From contig NZ_AP018222.1 in assembly GCF_002368035.1 (NCBI RefSeq), positions 4,643,534 to 4,707,533 on the forward strand: a DNA stretch of 64,000 nucleotides. The letters are read 5' to 3'. The DNA comes from Nostoc linckia NIES-25. GTDB taxonomy: Bacteria > Cyanobacteriota > Cyanobacteriia > Cyanobacteriales > Nostocaceae. A model generated the notes under the pieces. That model had not been told where the DNA came from, made no database searches, and saw only the letters and a program-made list of their open reading frames with translations. Below are positions 52,764-61,746 of the stretch, in pieces. Position 1 is the stretch's first letter. The number at the start of each line of letters is the position of its first letter. The translations under genes and the position numbers were made by a program.

Positions 52764-54364
52764 TCCGTCTCCTTCTTCGACAACTTTGGCAGTGAGAAAT
52801 AGAAGGAGGCTCCCTTGTCAACTTCACCCTCTGCCCAAACTCGACCATTATGCCGATGAATAATCCGCTGCACGTTTGCTAATCCAACACCTGTCCCTTC
52901 AAATTGCGGGTCGCTGTGCAGGCGTTGAAATACTCCGAATAACTTATGGGCATATTGCATATTAAAGCCAACGCCGTTATCTTGCACAAAAAAGATTATT
53001 TCGTTTTCATTATCGCTACTGCTAATGGTGATTTCTGCCGTGGTGCGAGTGGTGGTATATTTAACGGCATTGCTCATTAGGTTGTAAAGCACCAGCCGCA
53101 GCATGGAAGGATCGCCCTGCACTTGGGGTAATGACTGGATGTGCCAATTAATGACGCGTCCTTGGACTTCTGCAAGCAAATCCCGTTTTATTTCTTGCAC
53201 TAGTTCTTCAATATTTAGGGTGACATAACGCATCTCTGTGCGCCCCATACGGGAAAAGGTCAGCAACTCATCAATTAGTACTCCTGCTTGTTTTGCGGTT
53301 TGGGCGACGATTCTCAAGTAGCGCTGGCTGGTTTCATCTAAGCTTTTGGAGCTAGGCTGCTTGTTAAGCAATTCTACAAATCCGGCGATGTGGCGGAATG
53401 GCGCTCGCAAGTCGTGAGAGACTGAATAGGAGAAGGATTCTAGTTCTTTGTTGGCGGCTTCTAACTGGCCCGTGCGCTCTTGAATGCGTTCCTCTAGGGT
53501 TTCGTTTAATTGTTGTAGTTGAGTTTCGGCAAGTTTGCGTTCGCTAATGTCACTAATCAACACCGCAAACCCTTCAACGGTTCCCTGTCGGTCGAATTGG
53601 GGAACGTAAATAGCATTAATGTAGCGTTTTCCAAGATTTTGATAAGGAATTTCCGTTTCAAAACTAACCTGCACTCCTGTTAGTACTTGTTCCACATAGG
53701 GACGAATGACTTGATATGCAGATTCACCCAAAACTTCCCAAAGATGCTTTCCATAGACTTCTGCGGCCGCTTGTCCAAACCACTCTTCATAAGCTCGGTT
53801 GTTGAAGCGGTAGCACTGTTGTGAATCCACAAAGGCAATCAAAACTGGCAGTGTATCGGTAATTAAGCGCAGTTGTGTTTCTTGTCGCCACAGTACTTCT
53901 TCATTGGACTGTACGAAGCGATCGAATTTAGCCTCGCTTTCATGGAGAAACTTCAAGCTTTCTTCGGCTTTGCGTTGAGCTGTGCGGCGCGATTCATTGA
54001 GCGAGCTGATTAACACTGCTGCCAGTATGAATACAACTAAGGAAATTAAAATGTTCAAATTTGTCGTATTTGCTGAATAAAGCGGCTTCAATAACAACTT
54101 GTAGAGTGCCAAAGTAGACAAAACAGTTGCGAATAATCCCGGCCCTAAGCCACCATACCAAGCACTCACCATAATCGCAGCAAAAAGCAGTGCCGCAGGC
54201 GTCGCGCTGATATATTTATTCAGCAGCAAGGTAGCTCCCAGTGCTAAGGAAACAGATAAGAAAGCAACACCATAGTTTAGGAAATACTCCCGAATCAGTG
54301 CGCCTTTTTTTCTTTTAGTAATAAAGATGTTTTCGGGTTGAGAAACCTTCATCTTATGAGTCAT
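52760..54364 (-). CDS. Membrane histidine kinase with KdpD-like membrane domain, PAS, HisKA, HATPase
   Basis: The 534-residue protein starts with four closely packed membrane segments of the DUF4118/KdpD type (YGVAFLSVSLALGATLLL, PAALLFAAIMVSAWYGG, GLFATVLSTLALY, LNILISLVVFILAAVLI). A coiled coil and a PAS domain follow (LITDTLPVLIAFVDSQQCY), then HisKA with the phospho-His in SFSYSVSHDLRAPFRHIAG and the HATPase (YNLMSNAVKYT, VQDNGVGFNMQYAHKLFGVFQRLH, GTGVGLANVQRIIHRHNG). The kinase core is like the bacteriophytochrome-type kinases that pair with Rcp1-like regulators, but the input is a membrane domain rather than a bilin domain. It overlaps the XRE gene by 11 bases. Confidence 0.93.
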   Translation of the reverse strand: MTHKMKVSQPENIFITKRKKGALIREYFLNYGVAFLSVSLALGATLLLNKYISATPAALLFAAIMVSAWYGGLGPGLFATVLSTLALYKLLLKPLYSANTTNLNILISLVVFILAAVLISSLNESRRTAQRKAEESLKFLHESEAKFDRFVQSNEEVLWRQETQLRLITDTLPVLIAFVDSQQCYRFNNRAYEEWFGQAAAEVYGKHLWEVLGESAYQVIRPYVEQVLTGVQVSFETEIPYQNLGKRYINAIYVPQFDRQGTVEGFAVLISDISERKLAETQLQQLNETLEERIQERTGQLEAANKELESFSYSVSHDLRAPFRHIAGFVELLNKQPSSKSLDETSQRYLRIVAQTAKQAGVLIDELLTFSRMGRTEMRYVTLNIEELVQEIKRDLLAEVQGRVINWHIQSLPQVQGDPSMLRLVLYNLMSNAVKYTTTRTTAEITISSSDNENEIIFFVQDNGVGFNMQYAHKLFGVFQRLHSDPQFEGTGVGLANVQRIIHRHNGRVWAEGEVDKGASFYFSLPKLSKKETE

Positions 54365-54608
54365 AACCGGATTCTGCTTCTGGAAAATACTGATTTAGCA
54401 GTCTTTTGCCGGGTTCACCCATCTGGCGTATCGTTTCTTCTATAATTTTTAGTGCTAACCGTGAAGGCACTGTATGGCCATTTTCCCAACGATTGACTGT
54501 TTTGAATGAGACTCCCAGTCTAACAGCAAACTGTTTTTGAGAAAGATTGAGTTGCTGCCGCAGTTCCCGAATTAAATCTAAAATTTCCAGTTGTTTTGTT
54601 ACAGACAT
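54354..54608 (-). CDS. XRE-family DNA-binding regulator, first gene of the kinase operon
   Basis: The 84-residue protein has one helix-turn-helix of the XRE type: LRQQLNLSQKQFAVRLGVSF, then KTVNRWENGHTVPSRLALKI, followed by a short helix. The type is like antitoxin or plasmid-repressor XRE proteins, and the second half resembles a nucleotide-independent dimerisation tail. Its stop overlaps the membrane kinase start. A perfect 18-base palindrome, a likely operator, lies 32 bases upstream of its ATG, which suggests autoregulation of the whole operon. Confidence 0.9.
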   Translation of the reverse strand: MSVTKQLEILDLIRELRQQLNLSQKQFAVRLGVSFKTVNRWENGHTVPSRLALKIIEETIRQMGEPGKRLLNQYFPEAESGYDS

Positions 54609-54639
54609 CTCCTTTTCCTATTCCTCCGGTATGACTAAA

Positions 54640-54657
54640 ATAGGACACTTGTCCTAT
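54640..54657 (-). promoter_or_regulatory. Perfect palindrome ATAGGACA-AG-TGTCCTAT, candidate XRE operator
   Basis: Eight-base arms around a two-base centre, 32 bases before the XRE ATG. A -10-like TATTAT box overlaps its upstream arm on the minus strand, so a bound protein would block RNA polymerase. I see no second copy elsewhere in the window. Confidence 0.65.
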
Positions 54658-54999
54658 AATATGTCTCTTACTTAGGGAATATTTTCGATTTTGATGACTG
54701 TTGAGTATTGACTGTTGACTCCAGTGGGATGTTGTTTAGGGACTTCCAAATAAAAAAATATACAACTTTTCTTGTGGGGTGGACATCTTGTCCGCCCCTC
54801 TTTACGGGCGGGCGAGACGCCCACCCCACAAGAGTGGATAATTTATTTCTTGGAAGTCCCTTATTTGGAAGATGGTAGCTTTTGCTGGGTGTTGATTTGG
54901 AAGGGCGGGGAAGATGCCCAGCTTAAAAGGCTCATGATTGTTTTATACAATCCTGATGTTTTGGTAATTAACTGAAGTGTATTCGTTTGAAAGGTCAGC

Positions 55000-55125
55000 G
55001 TTGGGCATAAAAGGCGCAACGTTGAGGATAAAAGGTGCAATTTCGAGGATAAAAGGCGCAACGTTGAGGATAAAAGGTGCAATTTCGAGGATAAAAGGCG
55101 CAACGTTGGAGTTCAGAGGTTCAAT
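55000..55125. repeat. Tandem 21-base minisatellite (two alternating units)
   Basis: Units AAAAGGCGCAACGTTGAGGAT and AAAAGGTGCAATTTCGAGGAT alternate for about five copies, with degenerate copies beyond. Because 21 is a multiple of three, all frames stay open: read forward the array gives a repeating GATLRIK-GAISRIK peptide, in reverse a Leu/Ser repeat. No start signal supports translation. Confidence 0.85.
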
Positions 55126-55511
55126 ATTGGGGTTTAAAGGTTCGCGTTTTAAGAAGATTTACTTTTTTAACGAACCGCCTTCGCGAAGCGTCTCGAAGAG
55201 AAGGACGCAAAGGACGCAAAGTAAGAGAATTCTAGAGGGTTTTTGCTTTAATATGGTGAATTTTTGAAAAATTGAGATGTTGTCGGTAAAAACTATATTA
55301 AGTAAATAGACATAATTAAATGTAAAATACAAAAGTTTAAAACCCCGATAAAAAACGCCTTCTGCCTCCTGCCTTCTGCCTCCTACTGTGAAACTGGTAG
55401 AATGCGCCTAGATAACTAATTGATGCGCGGGTTACCCAATTGAATAAATGATTGCGATAGATGGACTTAAACTAAAAAAGATGCACGAGGGATTGCCAAT
55501 CTAAAATCGTA

Positions 55512-56987
55512 TCAGCCTGATTGTCGCCAATTGGTCGGCGCTTCCATATAATCGGGTAGGCGAGTAGTGCGATCGCCAAGTGCTTTTTTAATCTGCTGCA
55601 ACTCTAGGTTTTTTGCTCCCGTCAAAATTGTTCCTTCGAGTTTCACATCACTCAGGTTCGCTTGGAAAAAGTTAGCTCCCATGAGATTTGCTTGAGTTAG
55701 ATTAGCTTGATAAAAAGTTGCCCTTTGGAGGTTGGCGCCGATGAGGTTTGCTTGATACAAATCTGCTTCGGTTAAACTGGCTTCGGAAAGGTTGGCAAAA
55801 TAAACTTCTGTTTGCTGGAGTTTGGCTGCATTCAAGTTAGCGCCAGAAAGATTAGCACCGTTCAAGTTAGCGCCAGAAAGGTTAGCACCAATCAAACCAG
55901 TCATGTGCAGGTTAGCTTTACCGAGTTTTGCTCCTTGCAAGTTAGCTAAAAACAGCTTTGCTCCTGAGAGGTTGGCAATTTTTAAGGTTGCTTGTTGTAA
56001 GTTGGCTTTATAGAGGTTTGTTCCTTGGAGATTTGTAGCACGCAGACTTGCTCCACTAAGGTTAGCCGAACGCAGATTTGCACCGCAGAGATTGGCGCGG
56101 TTGAGGTTAGCCCAACAAAGATCGGCACCACACAGGCTGGTTTTGAGCAATTTGGTTTCATAAAGAATAGAGCGAACCAGTTTAGCGCCGTTCAGGTCAG
56201 CTTCAGATAAATCTGCTCCCCGCAAATCAGCCCCACTCAAATCTGCTCCTCGGAGGTCAGCTTGTTGCAGGTTTGCTCCTACTAAATCTGCTCGCCTAAT
56301 GTCGGTATTGCGTAAATCAAGTTTCTGATCTTTTGGGTCTTCGAGTAAATTCCGTCTGGCGATAACAGTTAAAGCTGCTTGAATATCGGTACGTATTTTT
56401 ATTGTTTCGTCATGGAAACTTGGCTGCAATTGCTGTGTCGGACGCGACCCACCTTTGCGTCTACTGGAGTAGATTCCTGGTGAGTATTCTGACTTTGGTT
56501 GCTCTGCTTTTACTTGCTCGATTGGTGTATTTTCTCGCACAAAGGCAGTGAGGATTTCCATGATTGTCCAGTGTTCTTTGGGGAAATCTTGAGCAACTCT
56601 TTCTAATGCGTAAATTGCGCCCGTGCGAGTTTCAATTTTTTCATGTCCCAACTGGGAAATTGCTCCCATAAAGCGTTCTGCAATCAATCTGTCTTGATTG
56701 AGTTTTGCATTCTGAATGTCAATTTCTAAGTTTTTCTCAGCTGCGATCGCATTTTTCTGCAACGCTTGGGTACGCTTTGCTGCATAATAAGCATTGAACA
56801 TTGCTGCGGATGCTAGAAAAACTATTGCAGTGGTTGTTAATGCTTGGTTTCTATACTGGATTTTCTCCTGAATTGACAATTCCTTAACACTGGACAACGC
56901 GAAGAAAATGACAGTCAATGAACCAGCAAATATAACTGTTATTGTTATCAACCAATTCAACAGAGTGTCTGTCTTTTTAGAAGACAT
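55512..56987 (-). CDS. Membrane-anchored pentapeptide-repeat protein with conserved helical domain
   Basis: The 491-residue protein has two N-terminal membrane segments (LLNWLITITVIFAGSLTVIFF, ALTTTAIVFLASAAMF) and a coiled coil. A helical domain follows (QDRLIAERFMGAISQLGHEK, IETRTGAIYALERVAQDF, HWTIMEILTAFVREN, DIQAALTVIARR). About 35 pentapeptide repeats of the A(D/N)LxG/xANL type run from residue 250 to 460. The repeats should form a right-handed beta-helix, probably in the cytoplasm. The helical domain is common before pentapeptide repeats in Nostoc proteins, and its role is unknown. A smaller relative is at 57177. Confidence 0.9.
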   Translation of the reverse strand: MSSKKTDTLLNWLITITVIFAGSLTVIFFALSSVKELSIQEKIQYRNQALTTTAIVFLASAAMFNAYYAAKRTQALQKNAIAAEKNLEIDIQNAKLNQDRLIAERFMGAISQLGHEKIETRTGAIYALERVAQDFPKEHWTIMEILTAFVRENTPIEQVKAEQPKSEYSPGIYSSRRKGGSRPTQQLQPSFHDETIKIRTDIQAALTVIARRNLLEDPKDQKLDLRNTDIRRADLVGANLQQADLRGADLSGADLRGADLSEADLNGAKLVRSILYETKLLKTSLCGADLCWANLNRANLCGANLRSANLSGASLRATNLQGTNLYKANLQQATLKIANLSGAKLFLANLQGAKLGKANLHMTGLIGANLSGANLNGANLSGANLNAAKLQQTEVYFANLSEASLTEADLYQANLIGANLQRATFYQANLTQANLMGANFFQANLSDVKLEGTILTGAKNLELQQIKKALGDRTTRLPDYMEAPTNWRQSG

Positions 56988-57176
56988 GGTAAAAATTTTC
57001 CTTACAACCTAGAATTATTACTTAGTTATTTGGACAAAATAGTATAGCATTTAGCAAAAAAATTATAATATGGTCACAAGAGTCATTTAAGTTACGAATC
57101 ACATCGGATATACTAGTAAATCACCGTGTAAATAAATCAGTTAAACTGTTACACTATCCCAATTAGGAATTACAAA

Positions 57177-57920
57177 TTACTCAGAAAATTTAGCTTCCCT
57201 GAAATTTGCTCCATCAAGTGTGGCATCATCAAGAATTGCTCCATGTAGGTTAGCTAAATATAAGTTGGCACGATGCAGGTTCGCTTTTTGGAGGTTCGCC
57301 CATTGCAGGTTGCTAGCGCTAAGGATCGCGCCTTTGAGGTTAGCTGAATATAGATTAGCTCGTTCTAAATTAGCTGCACTGAGGATTGCTCCCTCTAAGT
57401 TAGCTTCTTTTAGGTTAGCGCCAGCAAGATTAGCTTGATAAAGATTTATCTGTTCTAGGTTAGCTTGATTTAGATTTGCTCCTCTCATGTTCGTATGGCT
57501 CAAATCAAGTTGCTGATTTTCTGGGTCTTGGTTTACATCTCTTCGAGCGATAACGGTAAGAGCCGCTTGAATATCTCTACGAACTTTTGCTGAGGAGTTG
57601 CACAGATGTTGCTTTTGCGGCGTGTCAGAAGCATTTTTGCGAATAAAACTAGTCAGAATGTCCATGATTATCCAGTGATACTGTGGATGATTATGGGCAA
57701 TTTGCTCTAGATCGTTAATTATAACTATACTGCTTTCTATTGTGCGATCGCCTAACTGTGCAATTGCGATTTTTAAACGTTCTTTTGGTGAAGAATGCGG
57801 AATTCTCTTAATATGTTCCCGAAAATCATATATCTTAAGACACATTTTTGATAACAGCTTTTCATTGGTTGGTAAAATATTTTTCATGACACCAAAGCTA
57901 TTAGCGATCGCTGTAAACAT
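57177..57920 (-). CDS. Cytoplasmic pentapeptide-repeat protein, paralogue of the 55512 gene
   Basis: The 247-residue protein shares the helical domain of the neighbouring gene (ERLKIAIAQLGDRTIESSIV, HWIIMDILTSFIRKN, DIQAALTVIARRD) and has about 20 pentapeptide repeats from residue 145 to the end, without membrane segments. The start at 57920 is the first ATG; Met12 is an alternative. The two genes lie in the same direction 190 bases apart, with a typical intergenic gap rather than an operon overlap, and probably arose by duplication and loss or gain of the membrane part. Confidence 0.88.
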   Translation of the reverse strand: MFTAIANSFGVMKNILPTNEKLLSKMCLKIYDFREHIKRIPHSSPKERLKIAIAQLGDRTIESSIVIINDLEQIAHNHPQYHWIIMDILTSFIRKNASDTPQKQHLCNSSAKVRRDIQAALTVIARRDVNQDPENQQLDLSHTNMRGANLNQANLEQINLYQANLAGANLKEANLEGAILSAANLERANLYSANLKGAILSASNLQWANLQKANLHRANLYLANLHGAILDDATLDGANFREAKFSE

Positions 57921-58376
57921 AGAAAAATACTCAGAGGGTTTTCGACAATTTCCTTGTTATGGATATTGTTTAATTCATAGCAATATTGGAATATGCTAGC
58001 GCAATCAACAAAATTGGCAATAGACTTGCTACAGAAGTAGCGTCAAGGAGAAAGCGAACGAGAACAAAGCCTTCTCTTTAACTTTTTATCTTTACGCCTT
58101 CTTGCAAAACTATTTTTTTAAAAGGCATAATATAACCATTTAATAAGTAGTTAGTAACATACATAATTCCTAGTGCGATCGCTCATTAGTTGTATTCAGG
58201 ATTGTTTATTCTTCACTAGCAATTAGCCCTCATCATGACAATTTTGATTTATCCCTAATGAGCGATCTATTACATACCCCGCGAAAAGGAGAAGCTTTGC
58301 ACTACAACCGTATTGCTTTATACTGATTCTTATTAGAAAATAACAATTGCAAAAGTAACTTTCGGAGATCGAACGC
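57921..58376. other. Gene-free interval
   Basis: Divergent promoters for the pentapeptide gene and the repeat/PPC gene should lie here. There is no repeat family I can name apart from a short ACCGTATTGCTTTATACTG stretch near 58305 that resembles MITE ends seen elsewhere. GGAG at about 58363 is the ribosome-binding site of the next gene. Confidence 0.45.
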
Positions 58377-59468
58377 ATGACTCTAACTATCTCAAATGTA
58401 TTTGATGCCAATTTTTATCGTGCCGCCAATAGTGATTTATCTAGTTTCAATGATGCTCAAGCTTTGTCTCACTTCCAAACCTATGGTATCAACGAAGGTC
58501 GTTTATTCTCACCACTGATTAATTTGAATTTCTATCGATCTAGTAATCCTGACCTGGCAAACTTTAACAACAGCCAATTGTTAAATCATTTAGAAAATTA
58601 TGGGATAGCTGAGGGACGTAATTTTTCTGAGATTGTTAGTCTTGGCTACTATCGCACTAACAACACTGACCTCAGCAGCTTTAATAATGAGCAATTATTT
58701 AATCATTTGAAAGACTATGGAATTTCAGAAGGACGTTACTTTTCTTCAATTTTTTATCTGTTTTCATATAAAAGTTTTAACTCTGACCTCGCTTCTTTGA
58801 ATAACTCTCAACTGCTAAATCATTTTCAAATAAATGGTATAAACGAAGGGCGTAAGTTCATACCCTATTTTGAATTTGACTACTATCGGGCTAACAATAA
58901 AGATTTGGCTAGTTTGAGTAACAGGCAGTTATTAGACCATTTTGAAGTCTATGGGATTAATGAAGGGCGTAAATCTTCATCTTCTTTTGATGCTGGGTAT
59001 TATAAAGCTAATAATCCTGATTTAAATTTTTTAAAAGGCGTTAGCTTAGTGGAACATTTTGATTTTTATGGTTTTGGTGAAGGACGCAAGGGCACTAATG
59101 ACTACGGCGGAAACACATTAAACACTGCTAGCAAACTTGCCATAAATCCAAGTTTTATTCAACAACTTGAAAACGTTGGTCCCTCTGATGCTTATGACTA
59201 CTATCGGTTTGATTTAAATCAATCTAGCACTGTTAACATATCAGCCTATAGCGTTTTTAACAGTGTACTTGAGGAAGTACTTGATAGTAAAGGTGGTGCA
59301 GTTGCACTACCTAGAAGTACTGCCGTATTTAATCGTGGTACTGGTATCGTAGGAGATACGGCTCTAAAGATTAATTTGTCTCCGGGTACTTACTACATAC
59401 GCTTCCAACCGCAAGCAGGGAATACTAACTACTCTTTGTTGATTTCTGCTACGCCGAACAACAATTAA
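58377..59468 (+). CDS. Six-fold repeat protein with C-terminal PPC domain, probably extracellular
   Basis: Residues 1 to about 235 are six copies of a 36-38-residue unit that starts (F/Y)(D/N)xxFYR-x-NxDL and ends LxxHFxxYGIxEGR. The unit is known from cyanobacterial exoproteins, where it precedes hydrolase or calcium-binding domains. Residues about 245-363 form a PPC (bacterial pre-peptidase C-terminal) domain: SDAYDYYRFDLNQSSTVNIS and LSPGTYYIRFQPQAGNTNYSL. No classical signal peptide is seen; the protein may use a type I or other export path, or the true start lies elsewhere. No catalytic domain is present, so a structural or binding role is likely. Confidence 0.8.
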   Translation: MTLTISNVFDANFYRAANSDLSSFNDAQALSHFQTYGINEGRLFSPLINLNFYRSSNPDLANFNNSQLLNHLENYGIAEGRNFSEIVSLGYYRTNNTDLSSFNNEQLFNHLKDYGISEGRYFSSIFYLFSYKSFNSDLASLNNSQLLNHFQINGINEGRKFIPYFEFDYYRANNKDLASLSNRQLLDHFEVYGINEGRKSSSSFDAGYYKANNPDLNFLKGVSLVEHFDFYGFGEGRKGTNDYGGNTLNTASKLAINPSFIQQLENVGPSDAYDYYRFDLNQSSTVNISAYSVFNSVLEEVLDSKGGAVALPRSTAVFNRGTGIVGDTALKINLSPGTYYIRFQPQAGNTNYSLLISATPNNN

Positions 59469-59540
59469 TACAGCAAATTGCAAGTTGGTGAGGTACAGAT
59501 CGTAATAGGGGCTTTATAGCTGTCATACGTATCAACTTAC

Positions 59541-59826
59541 AGCGCTTTTCATTTGGATGGAATACATGCTTGAATACTAAATTATCGTAAGGGCACAACA
59601 ATGTTCATTGGTGTCAACTTAACGTGAAACCCTGATAGAAAGGTGATGAGCGAGTTCTACTCATTTACCATCAAGATCCGCGTTACCCCACCCCGGCTTT
59701 GCTGACGCAAAACCTCCCCTCCCCTTAGCAAGGGGAGGGGTTGGGGGTGGGGTAAAATGCTTGTGGGATAGGCGTTTGGGCTTAAGTTGACACCAATGAG
59801 CAATGCTACGTCTCTACATTGTCTTT
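59541..59826. repeat. Family-E element interrupted by complete family-A element
   Basis: The left part of a family-E copy (59541-59606, from AGCGCTTTTCATTTGGATGG to GGGCACAACAATGTTC) is followed by a complete 192-bp family-A element at 59607-59798, with 16-bp inverted ends. The continuation, GAGCAATGCTACG, resembles the other arm of the family-E palindrome but is diverged. No exact target duplication is visible. Confidence 0.8.
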
Positions 59827-61482
59827 CTAGCTACGAACCTTAGTCAGGACTTTTTGGGAATAAAACGAAGCTGATTCTTCGTTTTTGGCACAATCTTGGG
59901 CAAATTTAATCAGATGATGCCCTACAAGCCCAACGTGAATCAGGCTTTCAATATCGCCTGCTTTTAGTGCTGGTTTCGCCATTTTCCAAAAAGTTTGGCG
60001 ATAGTTACTAAATACACCTATCCTCAACAAAATATTGATTAAATAAGTTAAACCTTTGCGAATATTAGCCGCAGAAGTACGAGCTGGGCTGTTGGGCACT
60101 TTGATGCGGTTTGGGTAGGTGTGTTCCATGTTGTACGCGAACCGCTGATATAAAAATTCCGGCTCATAAGCTGTGGTGATGCAGCGCCGCCACATTTCGA
60201 CAACTTGCTTGTAAGGCATTAAAAACTCTACATTCGATTCGCGGTTTTCATCAAATACAAGTCGTCCTTCTGCTTCTAATCTCCGCCATAAAGGAGTTCT
60301 CGGCAACGCATGGAGTAGGTTAATTGTCAACATGGGAATTTGGGACGCCCGAATAAATTCAAGAATGCGATCGCCTGTTTCTGGTGTATCTGTATCTAAG
60401 CCGATGATGATTCCCGAAACTACTTCCATGCCATAGCTATTTAAAACCTGAATCGCTTTTAAAATCGGCATACTCAGATTTTGGTCTTTGGAAATCGCGT
60501 GGAGGGCTTCTGGTTCTGGCGTTTCAATGCCGCAAAAGATAGTGCAGAAATAGGCTTCGCGCATCATCTCCAGCAGTTTGGGGCTTTGAGCAAGGTTGAG
60601 GGTTGCTTCGCAAGCAAATTGGATAGGATAGCCATTGCGTTTTTGCCAGTCGATTAGGTGAGGAAGCAATTTCATGGCGGCGCGGCGATCGCCAACAAAG
60701 TTATCATCAACAAAATATACTGCTCCCAAATTGCCCGATTGCCGCATTGCATCTAACTCAGCGACAACTTGTTCTGGGGTTTTCATCCGGGGGTTGCGTC
60801 CGTAGAGTTCTGGAATATCACAAAACTCGCAACGATAAGGGCAACCGCTGGAAAACTGGACGTTTGCTAGGAAATAATCATTGATATTTAATAAATGATA
60901 AGCTGGGGTGGGGAACTCAGTCAGAGGCAAACGTTCTTTAGTTTCAAAGCGAATTTGCCCTTGGGGACGTTCGGAGTGTTGGTCTAGATACTCGATGAGG
61001 CGATCGGTTGCATCTCCCAATTCACCCAAATGTAAAATATCAAATTCTGGATAATATTCTGGGCAACCAGATACAGAAGGGCCGCCGATAACTGTGATTT
61101 TGCCAGCTCGATGGGCAAGTTCGTTAATTTGATTAATCTGTGGTTTTTGAATGTGCATTCCACTGACAATTACCACATCAGACCATTGGTAATCAGCCTT
61201 AGTTGCTGATTTGACATTCTCATCAATAAACCGGACTTCCCATTCTTGAGGTAAGTAAGCAGCCACAATTAAAATACCTTGGGGTGGCATAAAAGCTCGG
61301 ACATTACCCATGAGTGGGTAGGCGTAATGAAATGTCCCAAATGAGCGGCTGTACTTGGGAAAGATACAAAGAATACGCCGATGATGCAAGGGAATGTAGC
61401 GGTTTTTTTCAGTATTAGCAGCGGTTTTGGAATCTGCCGCCAGAGCAATTGGGTTTTCTAAAGACTTCAGGTTTACAGTCAT
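59827..61482 (-). CDS. B12-binding-domain radical-SAM protein (DUF4070, HpnP-like)
   Basis: Start placed at the ATG at 61482 (MTVNLKSLENP), preceded by GGGGTG. The 551-residue protein has an N-terminal B12-binding-type domain (ILCIFPKYSRSFGTFHYAYP, PPQGILIVAAYLPQEWEV, IDENV, VIGGPSVSG). The radical-SAM core has the CxxxCxxC motif in SSGCPYRCEFCDIPE. C-terminal features (INLLHALPRTPLWRRL, FLMPYKQVVEMWRRC) fit the DUF4070 group that includes the hopanoid C-2 methylase HpnP. It may be HpnP or a methylating paralogue; no other hopanoid gene is nearby, so I leave the symbol empty. Confidence 0.85.
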   Translation of the reverse strand: MTVNLKSLENPIALAADSKTAANTEKNRYIPLHHRRILCIFPKYSRSFGTFHYAYPLMGNVRAFMPPQGILIVAAYLPQEWEVRFIDENVKSATKADYQWSDVVIVSGMHIQKPQINQINELAHRAGKITVIGGPSVSGCPEYYPEFDILHLGELGDATDRLIEYLDQHSERPQGQIRFETKERLPLTEFPTPAYHLLNINDYFLANVQFSSGCPYRCEFCDIPELYGRNPRMKTPEQVVAELDAMRQSGNLGAVYFVDDNFVGDRRAAMKLLPHLIDWQKRNGYPIQFACEATLNLAQSPKLLEMMREAYFCTIFCGIETPEPEALHAISKDQNLSMPILKAIQVLNSYGMEVVSGIIIGLDTDTPETGDRILEFIRASQIPMLTINLLHALPRTPLWRRLEAEGRLVFDENRESNVEFLMPYKQVVEMWRRCITTAYEPEFLYQRFAYNMEHTYPNRIKVPNSPARTSAANIRKGLTYLINILLRIGVFSNYRQTFWKMAKPALKAGDIESLIHVGLVGHHLIKFAQDCAKNEESASFYSQKVLTKVRS

Positions 61483-61609
61483 TACAAATTTCACCCCGGA
61501 AAACTGAGCAGCTAATTTGACAATTTTCTGACACAATCAGCTTGAATTCCAACTAGCTTACCGCGATCTTTCAGAAGTTTTTAATTGTAAGATAGAAAAC
61601 TTACTTGAA

Positions 61610-61710
61610 AATAGGGCAAAGGGGAAGGGGAAGGGGGAAAGGGAAAGGGGAAAGGGGAAAGATTAAATTTATTCCTTTTCCCTTTAACCTTTAACCTTTT
61701 CCCCTGCCTC
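61610..61710. repeat. Purine/pyrimidine inverted repeat between divergent genes
   Basis: GGGGAAGGGGAAGGGGGAAA is followed after about 40 bases by CCTTTTCCCTTTAACCTTTA. This is the same kind of repeat as at 14650-14800, 19511-19610 and 34562-34640, and lies in the promoter region of the exporter gene. Confidence 0.6.
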
Positions 61711-61746
61711 AAGAGCCTCCCGTTCCTCTGGGCATAGGCGTCTATC

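Larger units (their letters stand above)
54609..55511. other. 900-bp gene-free interval with repeats
   Basis: It contains the operator-like palindrome, a GGACATCTTGTCCGCCCC/GGGCGGGCGAGACGCCC hairpin repeat related to family F (54772-54836), a 21-base tandem array at 55000-55125, and repeat debris (GCGAAGCGTCTCGAAGAGAAGG near 55185, CTTCTGCCTCCTGCC near 55360). Frames at 54772-55267 run through these repeats. Confidence 0.55.

Noticed and set aside
54977..55267. 96-residue frame with a GATLRIKGAISRIK repeat
   Set aside because: It is produced by the 21-base minisatellite, which is open in all frames; no start signal was found.
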